From: Isotricha intestinalis
Taxonomy: Eukaryota > Ciliophora > Litostomatea > Vestibuliferida > Isotrichidae
Assembly (NCBI GenBank): GCA_023807065.1
Contig: JAJJLU010003799.1
Span: 1 to 30,700, forward strand
DNA length: 30,700 nucleotides
Reading direction: 5' to 3'
Every line of letters starts with the position of its first letter. Position 1 is the first letter of the stretch. The position numbers and the translations under genes were made by a program. Under the pieces are notes generated by a model. The model was given only the letters and a program-made list of their open reading frames with translations. It searched no databases and had not been told where the DNA came from. Below are positions 9,499-18,218 of this stretch, piece by piece.

Positions 9499-11124
9499 AT
9501 GTCATCAATCCAATTAATAAACCCTAAAGCAGATCGTCTCTTTAAAAATCAGGCATTAACAATGAATATAAACGCTGCAAAAGGTCTCCAAGAAGTTCTA
9601 AGAACAAACATAGGTCCAAACGGTACAAACAAGATGTTAGTGGGAGGAGCAGGTCAGATAAAAATAACAAAGGACGGAAACGTTCTCCTTCACGAGATGC
9701 AGATCATTCATCCCACTGCTCAAATGATAGCTCGTGCATCTACAGCTCAAGATGATATAGTAGGAGATGGAACTTCTTCTAATGTGTTATTTATTGGAGA
9801 ATTAATGAAACAAGCTGATAGACAATTACAAGAAGGAATTCATGTTAGTCATGTCGTAGATGGTATTGAATTAGCAAAAAAAGAATCTTTGAAATTTTTA
9901 GATACTATTAAATATAAACCTGAAAATATTGATAGGGAATTTCTACTCAATGTTGCTAGGAGTTCATTAAGAACTAAATTACCTGAAAAATTAGCTGATC
10001 AACTTACTGAAATTGTCACTGATGCTGTTTTAACTGTTAAGAAAGATAATAATATTGATTTACATATGGTTGAAATTATGCATATGATACAACAAATGAG
10101 TTCTGATTCAAGATTAGTTAAAGGATTAGTTCTTGATCATGGAGGAAGACATCCTCAAATGCCTAAAAAATTAGAAAATTGTTATATTTTAAATTGTAAT
10201 GTTAGTTTAGAATTTGAGAATACTGAAGTACATTCTAAATTTATTTATTCATCATCTGAACAAAGAGAAAAATTAATAGCATCAGAACACAAATATACAG
10301 ATGATCTTTGTATGAAAATAATAGAATTAAAAAGGAAATTATGTGATAGTGAAGAAGGTAAAAAAGCAAATAAGCACTTTGTAGTAATTAACCAAAAAGG
10401 AATAGATCCTCTTTCTCTTGATCTTCTTGCAAAAGATGGTATTCTTGCCCTTCGTAGAGCAAAGAAGCGTAACATGGAACGTATAATTTTAGCATGTGGA
10501 GGTAATGGAGTGAATAGTTTCGATGATTTAACAGAAGCAGATTTAGGTTATTGTGATAGAGTATGGGAAGAGTCATTAGGAGATGATAAGTATACTTTTA
10601 TTGATGGAGTAAAGAACCCATTCTCATGTACAATTTTAGTTAAAGGACCTAATGGTTATTCAATTGCTCAAGTAAAGGATGCTGTAAGAGATGGTTTACG
10701 TGCTGTGAAAAATGTATTTGATGATGAAGGTTGTATTCCCGGTGCAGCTTCTTTTGAAATTGCTTGTTCTGATATGCTTAAAGAATATGCTAAAAGTGTT
10801 GAAGGAAAAAAAGTTTTTGGTGTAAATGCTTTCAGTGATGCTTTACTTATTATTCCTAAAGCTATTTGTGAAAATGCAGGAGTAGATCCACAAGAAACTA
10901 TTGTTAATGCTGCTAAAGCTTATAGAGATAATAAAAAATTAATGGGAATTGATTTGAAAAATGAAGGAAAACCTATTAATCCTATTGATTTTGGAATTTT
11001 TGATAATTTCTGTGTTAAAAGGAGCTTTTTAAATATTGGACCAGTTTTAGTTCAACAATTACTTATGGTTGATGAAATTCTGAGAGCTGGAAGACAAATG
11101 GGAGGAAATAAACTTAATCAGTAA
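9499..11124 (+). CDS. CCT6: CCT zeta subunit (TCP-1/CCT6 chaperonin)
   Basis: A 541-residue subunit of the cytosolic CCT/TRiC ring that folds actin and tubulin. It is full length (animal CCT6 is about 530). Family signatures include LRTNIGPNGTNKMLVGG (35-51), KDGNVLLHEMQI (59-70) and QDDIVGDGTSSN (83-94, the nucleotide-binding GDGT). The C-terminal side has GCIPGAASFEIA, with Gly-Ala rather than the GGG/GGGAxE found in most other CCT subunits, and the end is DEILRAG plus a short tail. LNPKAD-type residues at the N-terminus and the LLHEMQI stretch separate zeta from the other CCT paralogues. The first ~270 bases are visibly richer in G and C than the rest of the gene and its neighbours. ATG follows a run of A. 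The stop is TAA. Confidence 0.95.
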   Translation: MSSIQLINPKADRLFKNQALTMNINAAKGLQEVLRTNIGPNGTNKMLVGGAGQIKITKDGNVLLHEMQIIHPTAQMIARASTAQDDIVGDGTSSNVLFIGELMKQADRQLQEGIHVSHVVDGIELAKKESLKFLDTIKYKPENIDREFLLNVARSSLRTKLPEKLADQLTEIVTDAVLTVKKDNNIDLHMVEIMHMIQQMSSDSRLVKGLVLDHGGRHPQMPKKLENCYILNCNVSLEFENTEVHSKFIYSSSEQREKLIASEHKYTDDLCMKIIELKRKLCDSEEGKKANKHFVVINQKGIDPLSLDLLAKDGILALRRAKKRNMERIILACGGNGVNSFDDLTEADLGYCDRVWEESLGDDKYTFIDGVKNPFSCTILVKGPNGYSIAQVKDAVRDGLRAVKNVFDDEGCIPGAASFEIACSDMLKEYAKSVEGKKVFGVNAFSDALLIIPKAICENAGVDPQETIVNAAKAYRDNKKLMGIDLKNEGKPINPIDFGIFDNFCVKRSFLNIGPVLVQQLLMVDEILRAGRQMGGNKLNQ

Positions 11125-11268
11125 ATAAAGTTTTTTTCTTTAATTATTTGGAAATAATATAAAAAAGTATTTAAATTAGAAAAGTTTTTATGTTTTATTT
11201 AAGTAATTAATTAAGATAAATATTTAAATCTCATTAATTTTAATATAAATGAATAATATTTAAAAAAA

Positions 11269-11802
11269 ATGAATTGGAATTACATTTTTGAAACAATAAA
11301 ATATATTTTAGAAAATTTATGTTTTATGGTTGCTTTAGTATCATCTTTAATATTTCATCATATGACAGACGAAAAAAGAACAGATTATATAGAATATACA
11401 AGTGTATCAAAGCCAATATTAAATATATATTTATTTTTATTTTTATCATTACTTTTATTCAACTCTCTTTTTCCTAAACTAAAATTATCTTTCATCACAA
11501 AAAATATAAAAATAATAGAATCACAAAAAATAAAAACTGGGATTTTATTTTTATTAGGGATAATATATTTTGCTTCTAATAATACTCCTCAATTACTTCA
11601 AGGAATGTTTTTATTTGTTTGTGGTTTTGCAATGAGTATTATTGAATTACTTTTTGATTGTACTATTTTAAAAAATGAAAGTATTGCTTCTCATAATTCT
11701 TCTACTGATAATTCAAGAATACAATATAATAATGAAATTGAATTAGATAAAGATGTTAAAAAAAGTGATAATAATCCTTATACTATTCCTGATGATTTTT
11801 AA
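11269..11802 (+). CDS. Small four-helix membrane protein, unknown function
   Basis: A 177-residue protein with four hydrophobic segments at about 14-30, 49-65, 91-106 and 111-128, then a hydrophilic Asn/Ser/Asp-rich cytosol-like tail from 135. Acidic residues sit in the first loop (DEKRTDYIEY) and a Lys/Ile-rich stretch separates the second and third segments. Size and topology resemble the COPI-associated/TVP15 type of Golgi membrane protein, but I see no diagnostic motif, so this is only a suggestion. It lies 144 bp downstream of CCT6 on the same strand, with its own A-rich leader. Intact frame, ATG start, TAA stop. Confidence 0.65.
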   Translation: MNWNYIFETIKYILENLCFMVALVSSLIFHHMTDEKRTDYIEYTSVSKPILNIYLFLFLSLLLFNSLFPKLKLSFITKNIKIIESQKIKTGILFLLGIIYFASNNTPQLLQGMFLFVCGFAMSIIELLFDCTILKNESIASHNSSTDNSRIQYNNEIELDKDVKKSDNNPYTIPDDF

Positions 11803-11926
11803 ATATTGTTTTTTTTATGACGTAATTTTTTTCTTGAAAAATGTATTAATTTTTATTATTTTTTAAACATAATGGAAAAAATTTAGAATAATATTATTTA
11901 TAAAAATAACATAAAATATAAAAAAT

Positions 11927-13255
11927 TTAAATTTTACTTTCATAAATGGGGAATTTCTTAACAAATTCTAGAACTTTTTTTTTGAGTAAAGGAATATCTT
12001 TATCTCCTTCAATTAACTTAACATAATGATCACCATGAAAATGAGAATATTTTTGAGTAATTCGACATCCATTCATTAAAAATCTTCCAATTTCTTCAAT
12101 ATCTTTTTCTTTAATATTTCTAAAAGTAGCATCATAAAGCCCAATTAAAACACCTTGTGGATTTTTAACATTAGAATCACCAGCAATACTATTTCTATTA
12201 AGATATATATTTACTAATGACATTGTTTTTTTGAATTGAGCTCCATTTATTCCTAATGGCTTTAAATCCCATAGTACTAAATGTGTATCTGTTCCATTAC
12301 TTTGAAGTCTATTTCCTTCATTTAATAAATATTCTGATAATACTTTTGAATTATTGATTATTTGCTTTGTAAAATTTTTATATCTATTTGATTTGATTTC
12401 TAACATTTGATTTGATATTATTGATAATATTTCTTTATTTGGAAAATATTGCTTTTTTGATAATATCATTTGATTTATTGATTTTTTTATCGCATTTTTT
12501 TTCTTTTTTTCAAATATTATTCCATTTTTTAATATGTTACTTCCTAAAGTTACTATATCACAATAATTAAATGGATTTTTTAATAAATTTGTACTAATTA
12601 AACCATAAATTTGAGAAATATCACACATTAATAAACAATTAACTTGTTTTTTTATTTTTCTAAAATTTTCATAATCCCAATCTCTTGGATATGCATTTCC
12701 TCCAATAAATATTAAATTAGGTTTAAAATTTTTTGCTTCTTCAGATAATTTATCCATATCAACTATTCCTAATTGAGGTTCAATTTCATATAATTTATTA
12801 ATGAAAATATTATCTTTGAAATGTTCAAAACCAAAAGGATTATTTCCACCATGATAATAATTTAAACACATAATTTTTCCATTTTTTCCTATATTTGAAT
12901 ATATTGTTGAAATATTAGTATTTATTTGAGAATCTTCTTTAAAAGTTATTTCCCAATCATTTGGATTTAAATCAAATGCATTTAAACATCTTTTAATTGA
13001 AGTTTCATGTAAATATGAATTTTCTTTTTCTGAAGCTTCTTTTAATATTCTATTTAATCTTGATATTATTGATGGTCCTGGATATATTTCATTTGCTCTT
13101 AAATTTATTCCATCTATTTGAATTGTTTGGTTTAGTTCTATGAAATGTTTTAAATCTTCGTTATTTAATATTGGCTTTCTTGATGAAAATAAAAATTTTG
13201 GAATTTGATATAATAATGATAATGAGGTTTTTTTAATATTGAAATTACATAACAT
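11927..13255 (-). CDS. Degenerate serine hydroxymethyltransferase (SHMT) paralogue, predicted inactive
   Basis: A 442-residue protein with the overall SHMT thread: LRANEIYPG where SHMT has IASENFTS, LNAFDLNPNDW, IMCLNYYHGG (as in the IMGLDLPHGGH region), a C-terminal half with DTHLVLWDLKPLGINGA, and an AGDSNVKNPQGVLIG stretch. The active site is gone. The segment that normally carries the PLP Schiff-base lysine (TTTHKxLRGPR) reads VTLGSNILKNG (235-245). DxAH is D212-I-S-Q215. The YSEGYPGxRYYGG substrate loop is missing between about 75 and 82. The carboxylate-binding Arg of the GxRxGTPA motif is replaced (GVLIGLYDA, 368-376). The N-terminus (LYQIPKFLFSSRKP) looks like a mitochondrial or hydrogenosomal presequence. 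The frame is uninterrupted, so it is probably a maintained pseudoenzyme rather than a pseudogene. Catalytic SHMT is about 450-500 residues. Confidence 0.85.
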   Translation of the reverse strand: MLCNFNIKKTSLSLLYQIPKFLFSSRKPILNNEDLKHFIELNQTIQIDGINLRANEIYPGPSIISRLNRILKEASEKENSYLHETSIKRCLNAFDLNPNDWEITFKEDSQINTNISTIYSNIGKNGKIMCLNYYHGGNNPFGFEHFKDNIFINKLYEIEPQLGIVDMDKLSEEAKNFKPNLIFIGGNAYPRDWDYENFRKIKKQVNCLLMCDISQIYGLISTNLLKNPFNYCDIVTLGSNILKNGIIFEKKKKNAIKKSINQMILSKKQYFPNKEILSIISNQMLEIKSNRYKNFTKQIINNSKVLSEYLLNEGNRLQSNGTDTHLVLWDLKPLGINGAQFKKTMSLVNIYLNRNSIAGDSNVKNPQGVLIGLYDATFRNIKEKDIEEIGRFLMNGCRITQKYSHFHGDHYVKLIEGDKDIPLLKKKVLEFVKKFPIYESKI

Positions 13256-13340
13256 TTTTTATTATATTAAAAATTAATTATTTATTGTTATTCTTTTATA
13301 TGGTTTTTAATTAATGGTTTTGTAAATTAAAAAAATTTAT

Positions 13341-15131
13341 TTATTCTTTAAGATAGTTATATAATTCCATTTGGTTTAAAAATTTTTCATTGTTATCTAT
13401 AAAATTTATATAATCTTTTTTCCATAAATTTTTTTTCTTTAAAGTTTCAAAACGAAGGATTTTTTCAATAGAAGGAAATTTTAAATTAATTTCTCCTTCA
13501 TAATCACTTATATTATATTTAATATAATATTCATAAGCTGCATTATTTAAATTAACAAATTTAAATTTATAATAATCTATTATTCCTTGTTTTATTTGTT
13601 TTTTAAATTCATCATCTAAATATAAACTTTGTTTTGAAAAATTATTTATATTTATTAATTCTGTTATCGTTTTATGGATAAAAATATATTTTGGTTTTTG
13701 ATTAAAATATTTTCCATATTTTTCAATAAAATTACTAAAAATTTTAGTATTTGAAAAATGATTGTGAAAACTTTGATAATTTTTTTTGAAAGATTCTAAA
13801 TTGAAAAAACTACTCATTTTCACAATTTCTCTATTTTTTTTAAATAATTTTTCAGCTTGTTTAAAATCAATATAATTATTTAAATCTTTTAATAAAAGGA
13901 GAAATATTTTAAAGAAAATGGAACAAATTTTTAAATTAAGATAAATATTTGAATTAATTTTAGTACATAAATTAGTATTAAACATTTCTCCTAAATCTGT
14001 TAATTCAAAATCCATTTCAGAATTAATTTCTAATTTTTCTGCCAAAGAATCATATAATTTACTTTTTAATTCATTAATAATATATTGATTATCAATTAAT
14101 GGGATTTTCTTTTCTGGATATTGAATAAATTTTTTATCTAATAAAGAATATATTATCGAATCTTTTTCAAAAAACTTTATTTTTAAATTTTTATGGACAG
14201 CTATTATTGAACAAGGTAAATTTATTAAAAATTCATCATTTAATGTTATATAAGAAAATACTTGATATTCACTTTTATTTAAAGGAAAAGTTATTGTTAA
14301 AAGAGATTGAATTATCAAATTTATTTCATTATAATTATTAAAAATTAGAATAATTTTATAATCTAAAAGTAAACCTGTATAAATTTTAACTAAATCTTCA
14401 ATGTAAAATTTATCTAAAATAATTGAAATATTATAATCCTTTAAAGGAAGAATATTATTTATATTTTCAGGAATATCAATATGAAATTTACAAAAAGTCA
14501 TATTTTCTTTATTATCAATATTAGAAATACATATACTTTTTCTATAATTTATATCATAATTAAGTGAATTTAATAAAAAAGAAAAATAAAATTCTAGAAT
14601 TTGAAATTCCGGAATATAATTATCATCAATATAAACTTTTTTTTTATATATTTTTTCATCAAAATTACAATAATAATCAATAATAATATTATTTAATTTA
14701 CTTAAAATTTCAATATGGCAATCGTAAATATCAAAAGGAGAAACTAATGCAATTCCAGTAAAAATAGTTATTATTTCTTTATTATTTAATTCTAACGTGA
14801 ATGGAATTTTTAAACAAGTTATATGTTTTAAATTACTTTTTGAATAAAGACAAAATGAAATAAAATTTTCTGAATTATCTATATTATTAATTTCATTTGT
14901 TGTTATTAATCCATTTTGAAAAGACATTTCTATAATCTTTTGAAAAAAATCTGAATCATGAGGATATGGTATATATGATGATTGGTAATTTTCTTTTATT
15001 TCTCCCTTAATTAATAAATTATTTTCTTTTATGTAATTTAAAGTTTGACTTTTAATATTTTTCAATTTTATTGAAGGAACATCTATTATAATTATATTTT
15101 CAATTAATGGAATTTTTTGTATTCCATTCAT
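13341..15131 (-). CDS. DENN-domain protein (putative Rab exchange factor or regulator)
   Basis: A 596-residue protein with the three-part DENN layout. The N-terminal uDENN contains IPYPHDSDFFQKI and ENFISFCLYSKS. The central cDENN has IEDLVKIYTGLLLDYKIILIFNN, LLTITFPLNKSEYQVFSYI and LPCSIIAVH, in the family order of helix, LLLExKIIL strand, PxxWxxxxIP and IxGVH. A helical dDENN-like region follows with IFFKIFLLLLKDLNNYI. DENN proteins generally exchange GDP on Rab GTPases. The subfamily cannot be named from sequence alone, and divergence from animal DENNs is high. ATG start, TAA stop; its leader is a 278-bp divergent intergenic region shared with the TPH gene. Confidence 0.8.
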   Translation of the reverse strand: MNGIQKIPLIENIIIIDVPSIKLKNIKSQTLNYIKENNLLIKGEIKENYQSSYIPYPHDSDFFQKIIEMSFQNGLITTNEINNIDNSENFISFCLYSKSNLKHITCLKIPFTLELNNKEIITIFTGIALVSPFDIYDCHIEILSKLNNIIIDYYCNFDEKIYKKKVYIDDNYIPEFQILEFYFSFLLNSLNYDINYRKSICISNIDNKENMTFCKFHIDIPENINNILPLKDYNISIILDKFYIEDLVKIYTGLLLDYKIILIFNNYNEINLIIQSLLTITFPLNKSEYQVFSYITLNDEFLINLPCSIIAVHKNLKIKFFEKDSIIYSLLDKKFIQYPEKKIPLIDNQYIINELKSKLYDSLAEKLEINSEMDFELTDLGEMFNTNLCTKINSNIYLNLKICSIFFKIFLLLLKDLNNYIDFKQAEKLFKKNREIVKMSSFFNLESFKKNYQSFHNHFSNTKIFSNFIEKYGKYFNQKPKYIFIHKTITELININNFSKQSLYLDDEFKKQIKQGIIDYYKFKFVNLNNAAYEYYIKYNISDYEGEINLKFPSIEKILRFETLKKKNLWKKDYINFIDNNEKFLNQMELYNYLKE

Positions 15132-15409
15132 TTGTTAGTTTTTTAACATTTAATTATTATTATTTAAATATAAATTGATTTAAAATTAATTATTTTATTA
15201 AATAAAATATCTTCTTATTTTCTCCTATATTTAAATCACAATATCCATTATTACTAAAAATGAAAAAGAAGAAATAGAAATATTAAAAAATACAAATTTT
15301 AACATCAAAAAAATAAAAAATAAATACTAAAAATAAAAAATAATAAAGTCTCAGGAAAAAAATTATAAAAAATAAAAAAATAAAAAAGTTACAATTTAAT
15401 AAATCAACA

Positions 15410-17305
15410 ATGTCTCAATTTAACTTAAACAAATACCAAATAAAGCAGCCGTACCCATCAGCATCATATTACCCATATCCAGAGCCAACAAATACATATG
15501 GAGTAAATCCTCTTACATTAAATTCAATAAGAAATTTAGATGTAGATGATTTACAGCATGTTTTTTCAAAGGGAATAAGTGATGAGAGAGACAAAGAAAA
15601 AACAAAGAAAATTTTAATTAAAAAATTATATACTGAAAATCAAGAAATTAAAGATATAAAATTAGCAATTGAAGAAGCAAAATTAAATCAAACTCGTTGT
15701 AAACAAATTCAACAAAAACAAATTTTACAATTACAAAAATTAGTGAAAGATAGTGAAGAAGATGAAATGTTATATGAGACATTAAAAAGAGAAAGATCAA
15801 AAGAAAAAGAAATAGAAGATAAAAAACAGAGAGATTTTTTAAATATGAAAAAGGTGAATTTAGAAATGATAAAAGAGAAAGAGAGATTAAAATTAGAAGA
15901 AGGAAAGAAAGAATATGAAAGGGATTCAAAAGAAGCAGAAAGAATAATGAATAAAATATTAGAAGAAGATAGATTAAAGAAAGAAATGGAAGATAGAAAA
16001 ACACAAATATCATATAAATATATGTTACAATCAATGGCAGACAGAGAAGCTAAAAAACAAAGAGATTTAGAAAATGATCTTTTAGAAGAAGAACAAATAA
16101 AAAAATATCTTTCTGATAAAGCTAAAAGAGAAAGTGGTATTAAAGCAGAAAAAGATGCTATTCAAGCTGAAAAAGATAGAATATTTAAAAAATTAAGTGA
16201 TGATAATGCTAGAGAAAAAGCAGAGAAAGATTATTGGGAAAATGTTAGAAATGAATTACAAATTTTAAGAGATGAAAAAAAAAGAAGATTAGCTGATTTA
16301 GAAGAAAAAGAAAAAAGAAGAAAAATGAGAGAAGATGTTATTAATAGTGCTTTAAATCAATTAAAGGAAAAACAAAGAAAAAAAGAAGAAGAAGAAAAAA
16401 TGGAAGAAGAATTTAAAAGACAAGTTAAAGAACAATTTGCTTTAGAAGCTCAGAAAGAACTGGAAAATATGGAAAAGAGAAAAGCTAAAGAAAAAGCTTT
16501 TCAAGATGAAGTTGAAAGATTATGGAAAATAAGATTAGAACAATATCATGCTCAGAAACAACAAGAAATTGAAGAATTAGAAAAACAAAAGAGAAAAGAA
16601 GAAGAAGAAAAAATATTAATAGAACAAGAAAAAATCCGTTTAATAAAAGAAAATGAGGAAATATTAAGAAAATATAATACAAATACATATAATAAATTAA
16701 TTCAAATAGTAAATCATCCATATCAATCAAAAATGAATTTAAACATTCCTCAAAGAGAGAAACATGATGTAATATATAATAATATATTTGGAAACATAAA
16801 TCCAAATCCACCAAGTGTATATCCCAAATATACTCATATCAAAAATCATGTATATGATATAAATGTACAAGATATAAATAAGAATTTAAATATGTCAAAT
16901 TATCCAATGTATAATGCAACATTAAATAATAATTATGATACTTATCCAAAAGAAGGTGAATATAGAATTATGATGGCAAGAAATAATGAAAAATATATGA
17001 AATATGCTGGTGGAAGTCCTATTAGAGAAAATACTTGTTATTTAAAAAATGCTCCTCGAATGAGAGATGTTATGAATATGCAAAATCAAACCAGTAGTAA
17101 TTTTGGAAATGTCACTAATTCTAATTTATTACCTCAAATTCAATCTTTTAGAAGTTCTAATAAACCTTCTACTTCTTATGATAAAAGTAGAAATTTTAAT
17201 TTTGGAAATAATTTAACTGAAAGAAATAATCATGGAAGAGTTCTGACTGAAGGAAATATTACTGATAACAGATTCGCTAATCAAAAAGTCCCTGAATTTG
17301 CTTAG
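15410..17305 (+). CDS. TPH-domain (trichohyalin/plectin-homology) coiled-coil protein, likely axonemal
   Basis: A 631-residue protein. The N-terminus is Tyr/Pro-rich (QPYPSASYYPYPEPTNTYG). It is followed by a nearly unbroken charged helix of about 380 residues (70-450) rich in E, K, R with few hydrophobics, as in TPH proteins such as MNS1, CFAP45, CFAP53 and trichoplein. Recognisable pieces are MADREAKKQRDLENDL, AEKDYWENVRNELQ and the repeated EEEEK blocks. By family knowledge several TPH proteins run inside the doublet microtubules or at the basal body. The C-terminal 180 residues are Asn/Tyr-rich and disordered. I cannot decide between the TPH subfamilies. ATG start at ACAATG, TAG stop. This gene supports a ciliated organism. 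Confidence 0.8.
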   Translation: MSQFNLNKYQIKQPYPSASYYPYPEPTNTYGVNPLTLNSIRNLDVDDLQHVFSKGISDERDKEKTKKILIKKLYTENQEIKDIKLAIEEAKLNQTRCKQIQQKQILQLQKLVKDSEEDEMLYETLKRERSKEKEIEDKKQRDFLNMKKVNLEMIKEKERLKLEEGKKEYERDSKEAERIMNKILEEDRLKKEMEDRKTQISYKYMLQSMADREAKKQRDLENDLLEEEQIKKYLSDKAKRESGIKAEKDAIQAEKDRIFKKLSDDNAREKAEKDYWENVRNELQILRDEKKRRLADLEEKEKRRKMREDVINSALNQLKEKQRKKEEEEKMEEEFKRQVKEQFALEAQKELENMEKRKAKEKAFQDEVERLWKIRLEQYHAQKQQEIEELEKQKRKEEEEKILIEQEKIRLIKENEEILRKYNTNTYNKLIQIVNHPYQSKMNLNIPQREKHDVIYNNIFGNINPNPPSVYPKYTHIKNHVYDINVQDINKNLNMSNYPMYNATLNNNYDTYPKEGEYRIMMARNNEKYMKYAGGSPIRENTCYLKNAPRMRDVMNMQNQTSSNFGNVTNSNLLPQIQSFRSSNKPSTSYDKSRNFNFGNNLTERNNHGRVLTEGNITDNRFANQKVPEFA

Positions 17306-17469
17306 ATTTATTTATTATTGCTTTTTCAATTGTGATATTTTTAAAATTTTTTTTATTTTAAAACTAAAAAAAAAATGAAAAAAACAATTCATTATTAATC
17401 ATAATATGATATAAAAAAAGTTCTTTTCTTTTTTCTTTTAAAAAATATTCTAAAATTTAAATTAATATC

Positions 17470-18030
17470 TTAAGCTCTTCTTCCTCTTCTACTTCTAAAA
17501 CCTCTTAAAACTCTTCTAAAACCTCTTCCTCTTCTTGCAAAATTACCTCTTCCAAAATTTCTATTTCTAAAATTATTAAATCCTCTTCTTGGCATAAAAT
17601 TATTATTTCTCCTGTTAAAATTTCTTCTGTTATTAATTCCAGAATTGAAAATATCATAAAATTGAAGTCTTTGTTGTTCTTCAATTTTATCTTGAAATCC
17701 TTCTTCATTAATTTTATCGAATTTATCTAAAGATAAAGTGACTTCCATTTTAGGAAAAATTTTTTGATTAGAAACATTTTTTTGATTATCAACACTTTGA
17801 TAAATAACAGTAGCTAATCTATTTTGTTGATATAAATCAGCATTTACAACTTTTAATATTTCTACAGCTGATACTAATTTTCCTATTGTTCTTCCTATTG
17901 CTGAAAAATGAAGAGATCTTGTCTTTTTTTCACGAAATAAACCATTACAGTAACGTACTATGTTACGAACACGTGTATTCATTCCTATTAATATTAAATT
18001 TGGATCTTTTTCAGTTTTCTTTTCATTCAT
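17470..18030 (-). CDS. Alba-domain RNA-binding protein with Arg/Gly-rich tail
   Basis: A 186-residue protein. Residues about 11-100 form an Alba/Rpp20-Rpp25-type domain: ILIGMNTRVRNIVRYC, FSAIGRTIGKLVSAVEILK, then LATVIYQSVDN and FPKMEVTLSL. The C-terminal 55 residues are RGG/RG/NF-rich (for example RRGFNNFRNRNFGRGNF), a typical single-stranded RNA-binding tail. The Alba plus RGG layout matches the eukaryotic Rpp25/Alba branch found in plants, kinetoplastids, apicomplexans and ciliates, with roles in translation control or RNase P/MRP. The coding strand just upstream is extremely A-rich (188 bp), shared head to head with the helicase. ATG start, TAA stop. Confidence 0.88.
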   Translation of the reverse strand: MNEKKTEKDPNLILIGMNTRVRNIVRYCNGLFREKKTRSLHFSAIGRTIGKLVSAVEILKVVNADLYQQNRLATVIYQSVDNQKNVSNQKIFPKMEVTLSLDKFDKINEEGFQDKIEEQQRLQFYDIFNSGINNRRNFNRRNNNFMPRRGFNNFRNRNFGRGNFARRGRGFRRVLRGFRSRRGRRA

Positions 18031-18218
18031 TTTTCTCTTTTTTAACTTATTTTTTTTATTTTTTTACTTTTGCTTTTTTGATTTACTTTTTTGTTTGCTT
18101 ATTTTTTTTTCTTTGGATATATTTTTTTTTTTAAATTTTATTTTTTTTTTGTGATTTTTCATTGGTTTTTTTCAAATTATTTATTATCTTTTTAATTAAT
18201 TTTTTTCATCTTCTGATA

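Noticed and set aside
18162..18218. Upstream extension of the helicase frame beginning at TTG
   Set aside because: It translates a T-rich leader into a hydrophobic string not seen in DDX21 proteins, and nuclear genes start at ATG; the ATG at 18219 opens the expected Lys-rich N-terminus.
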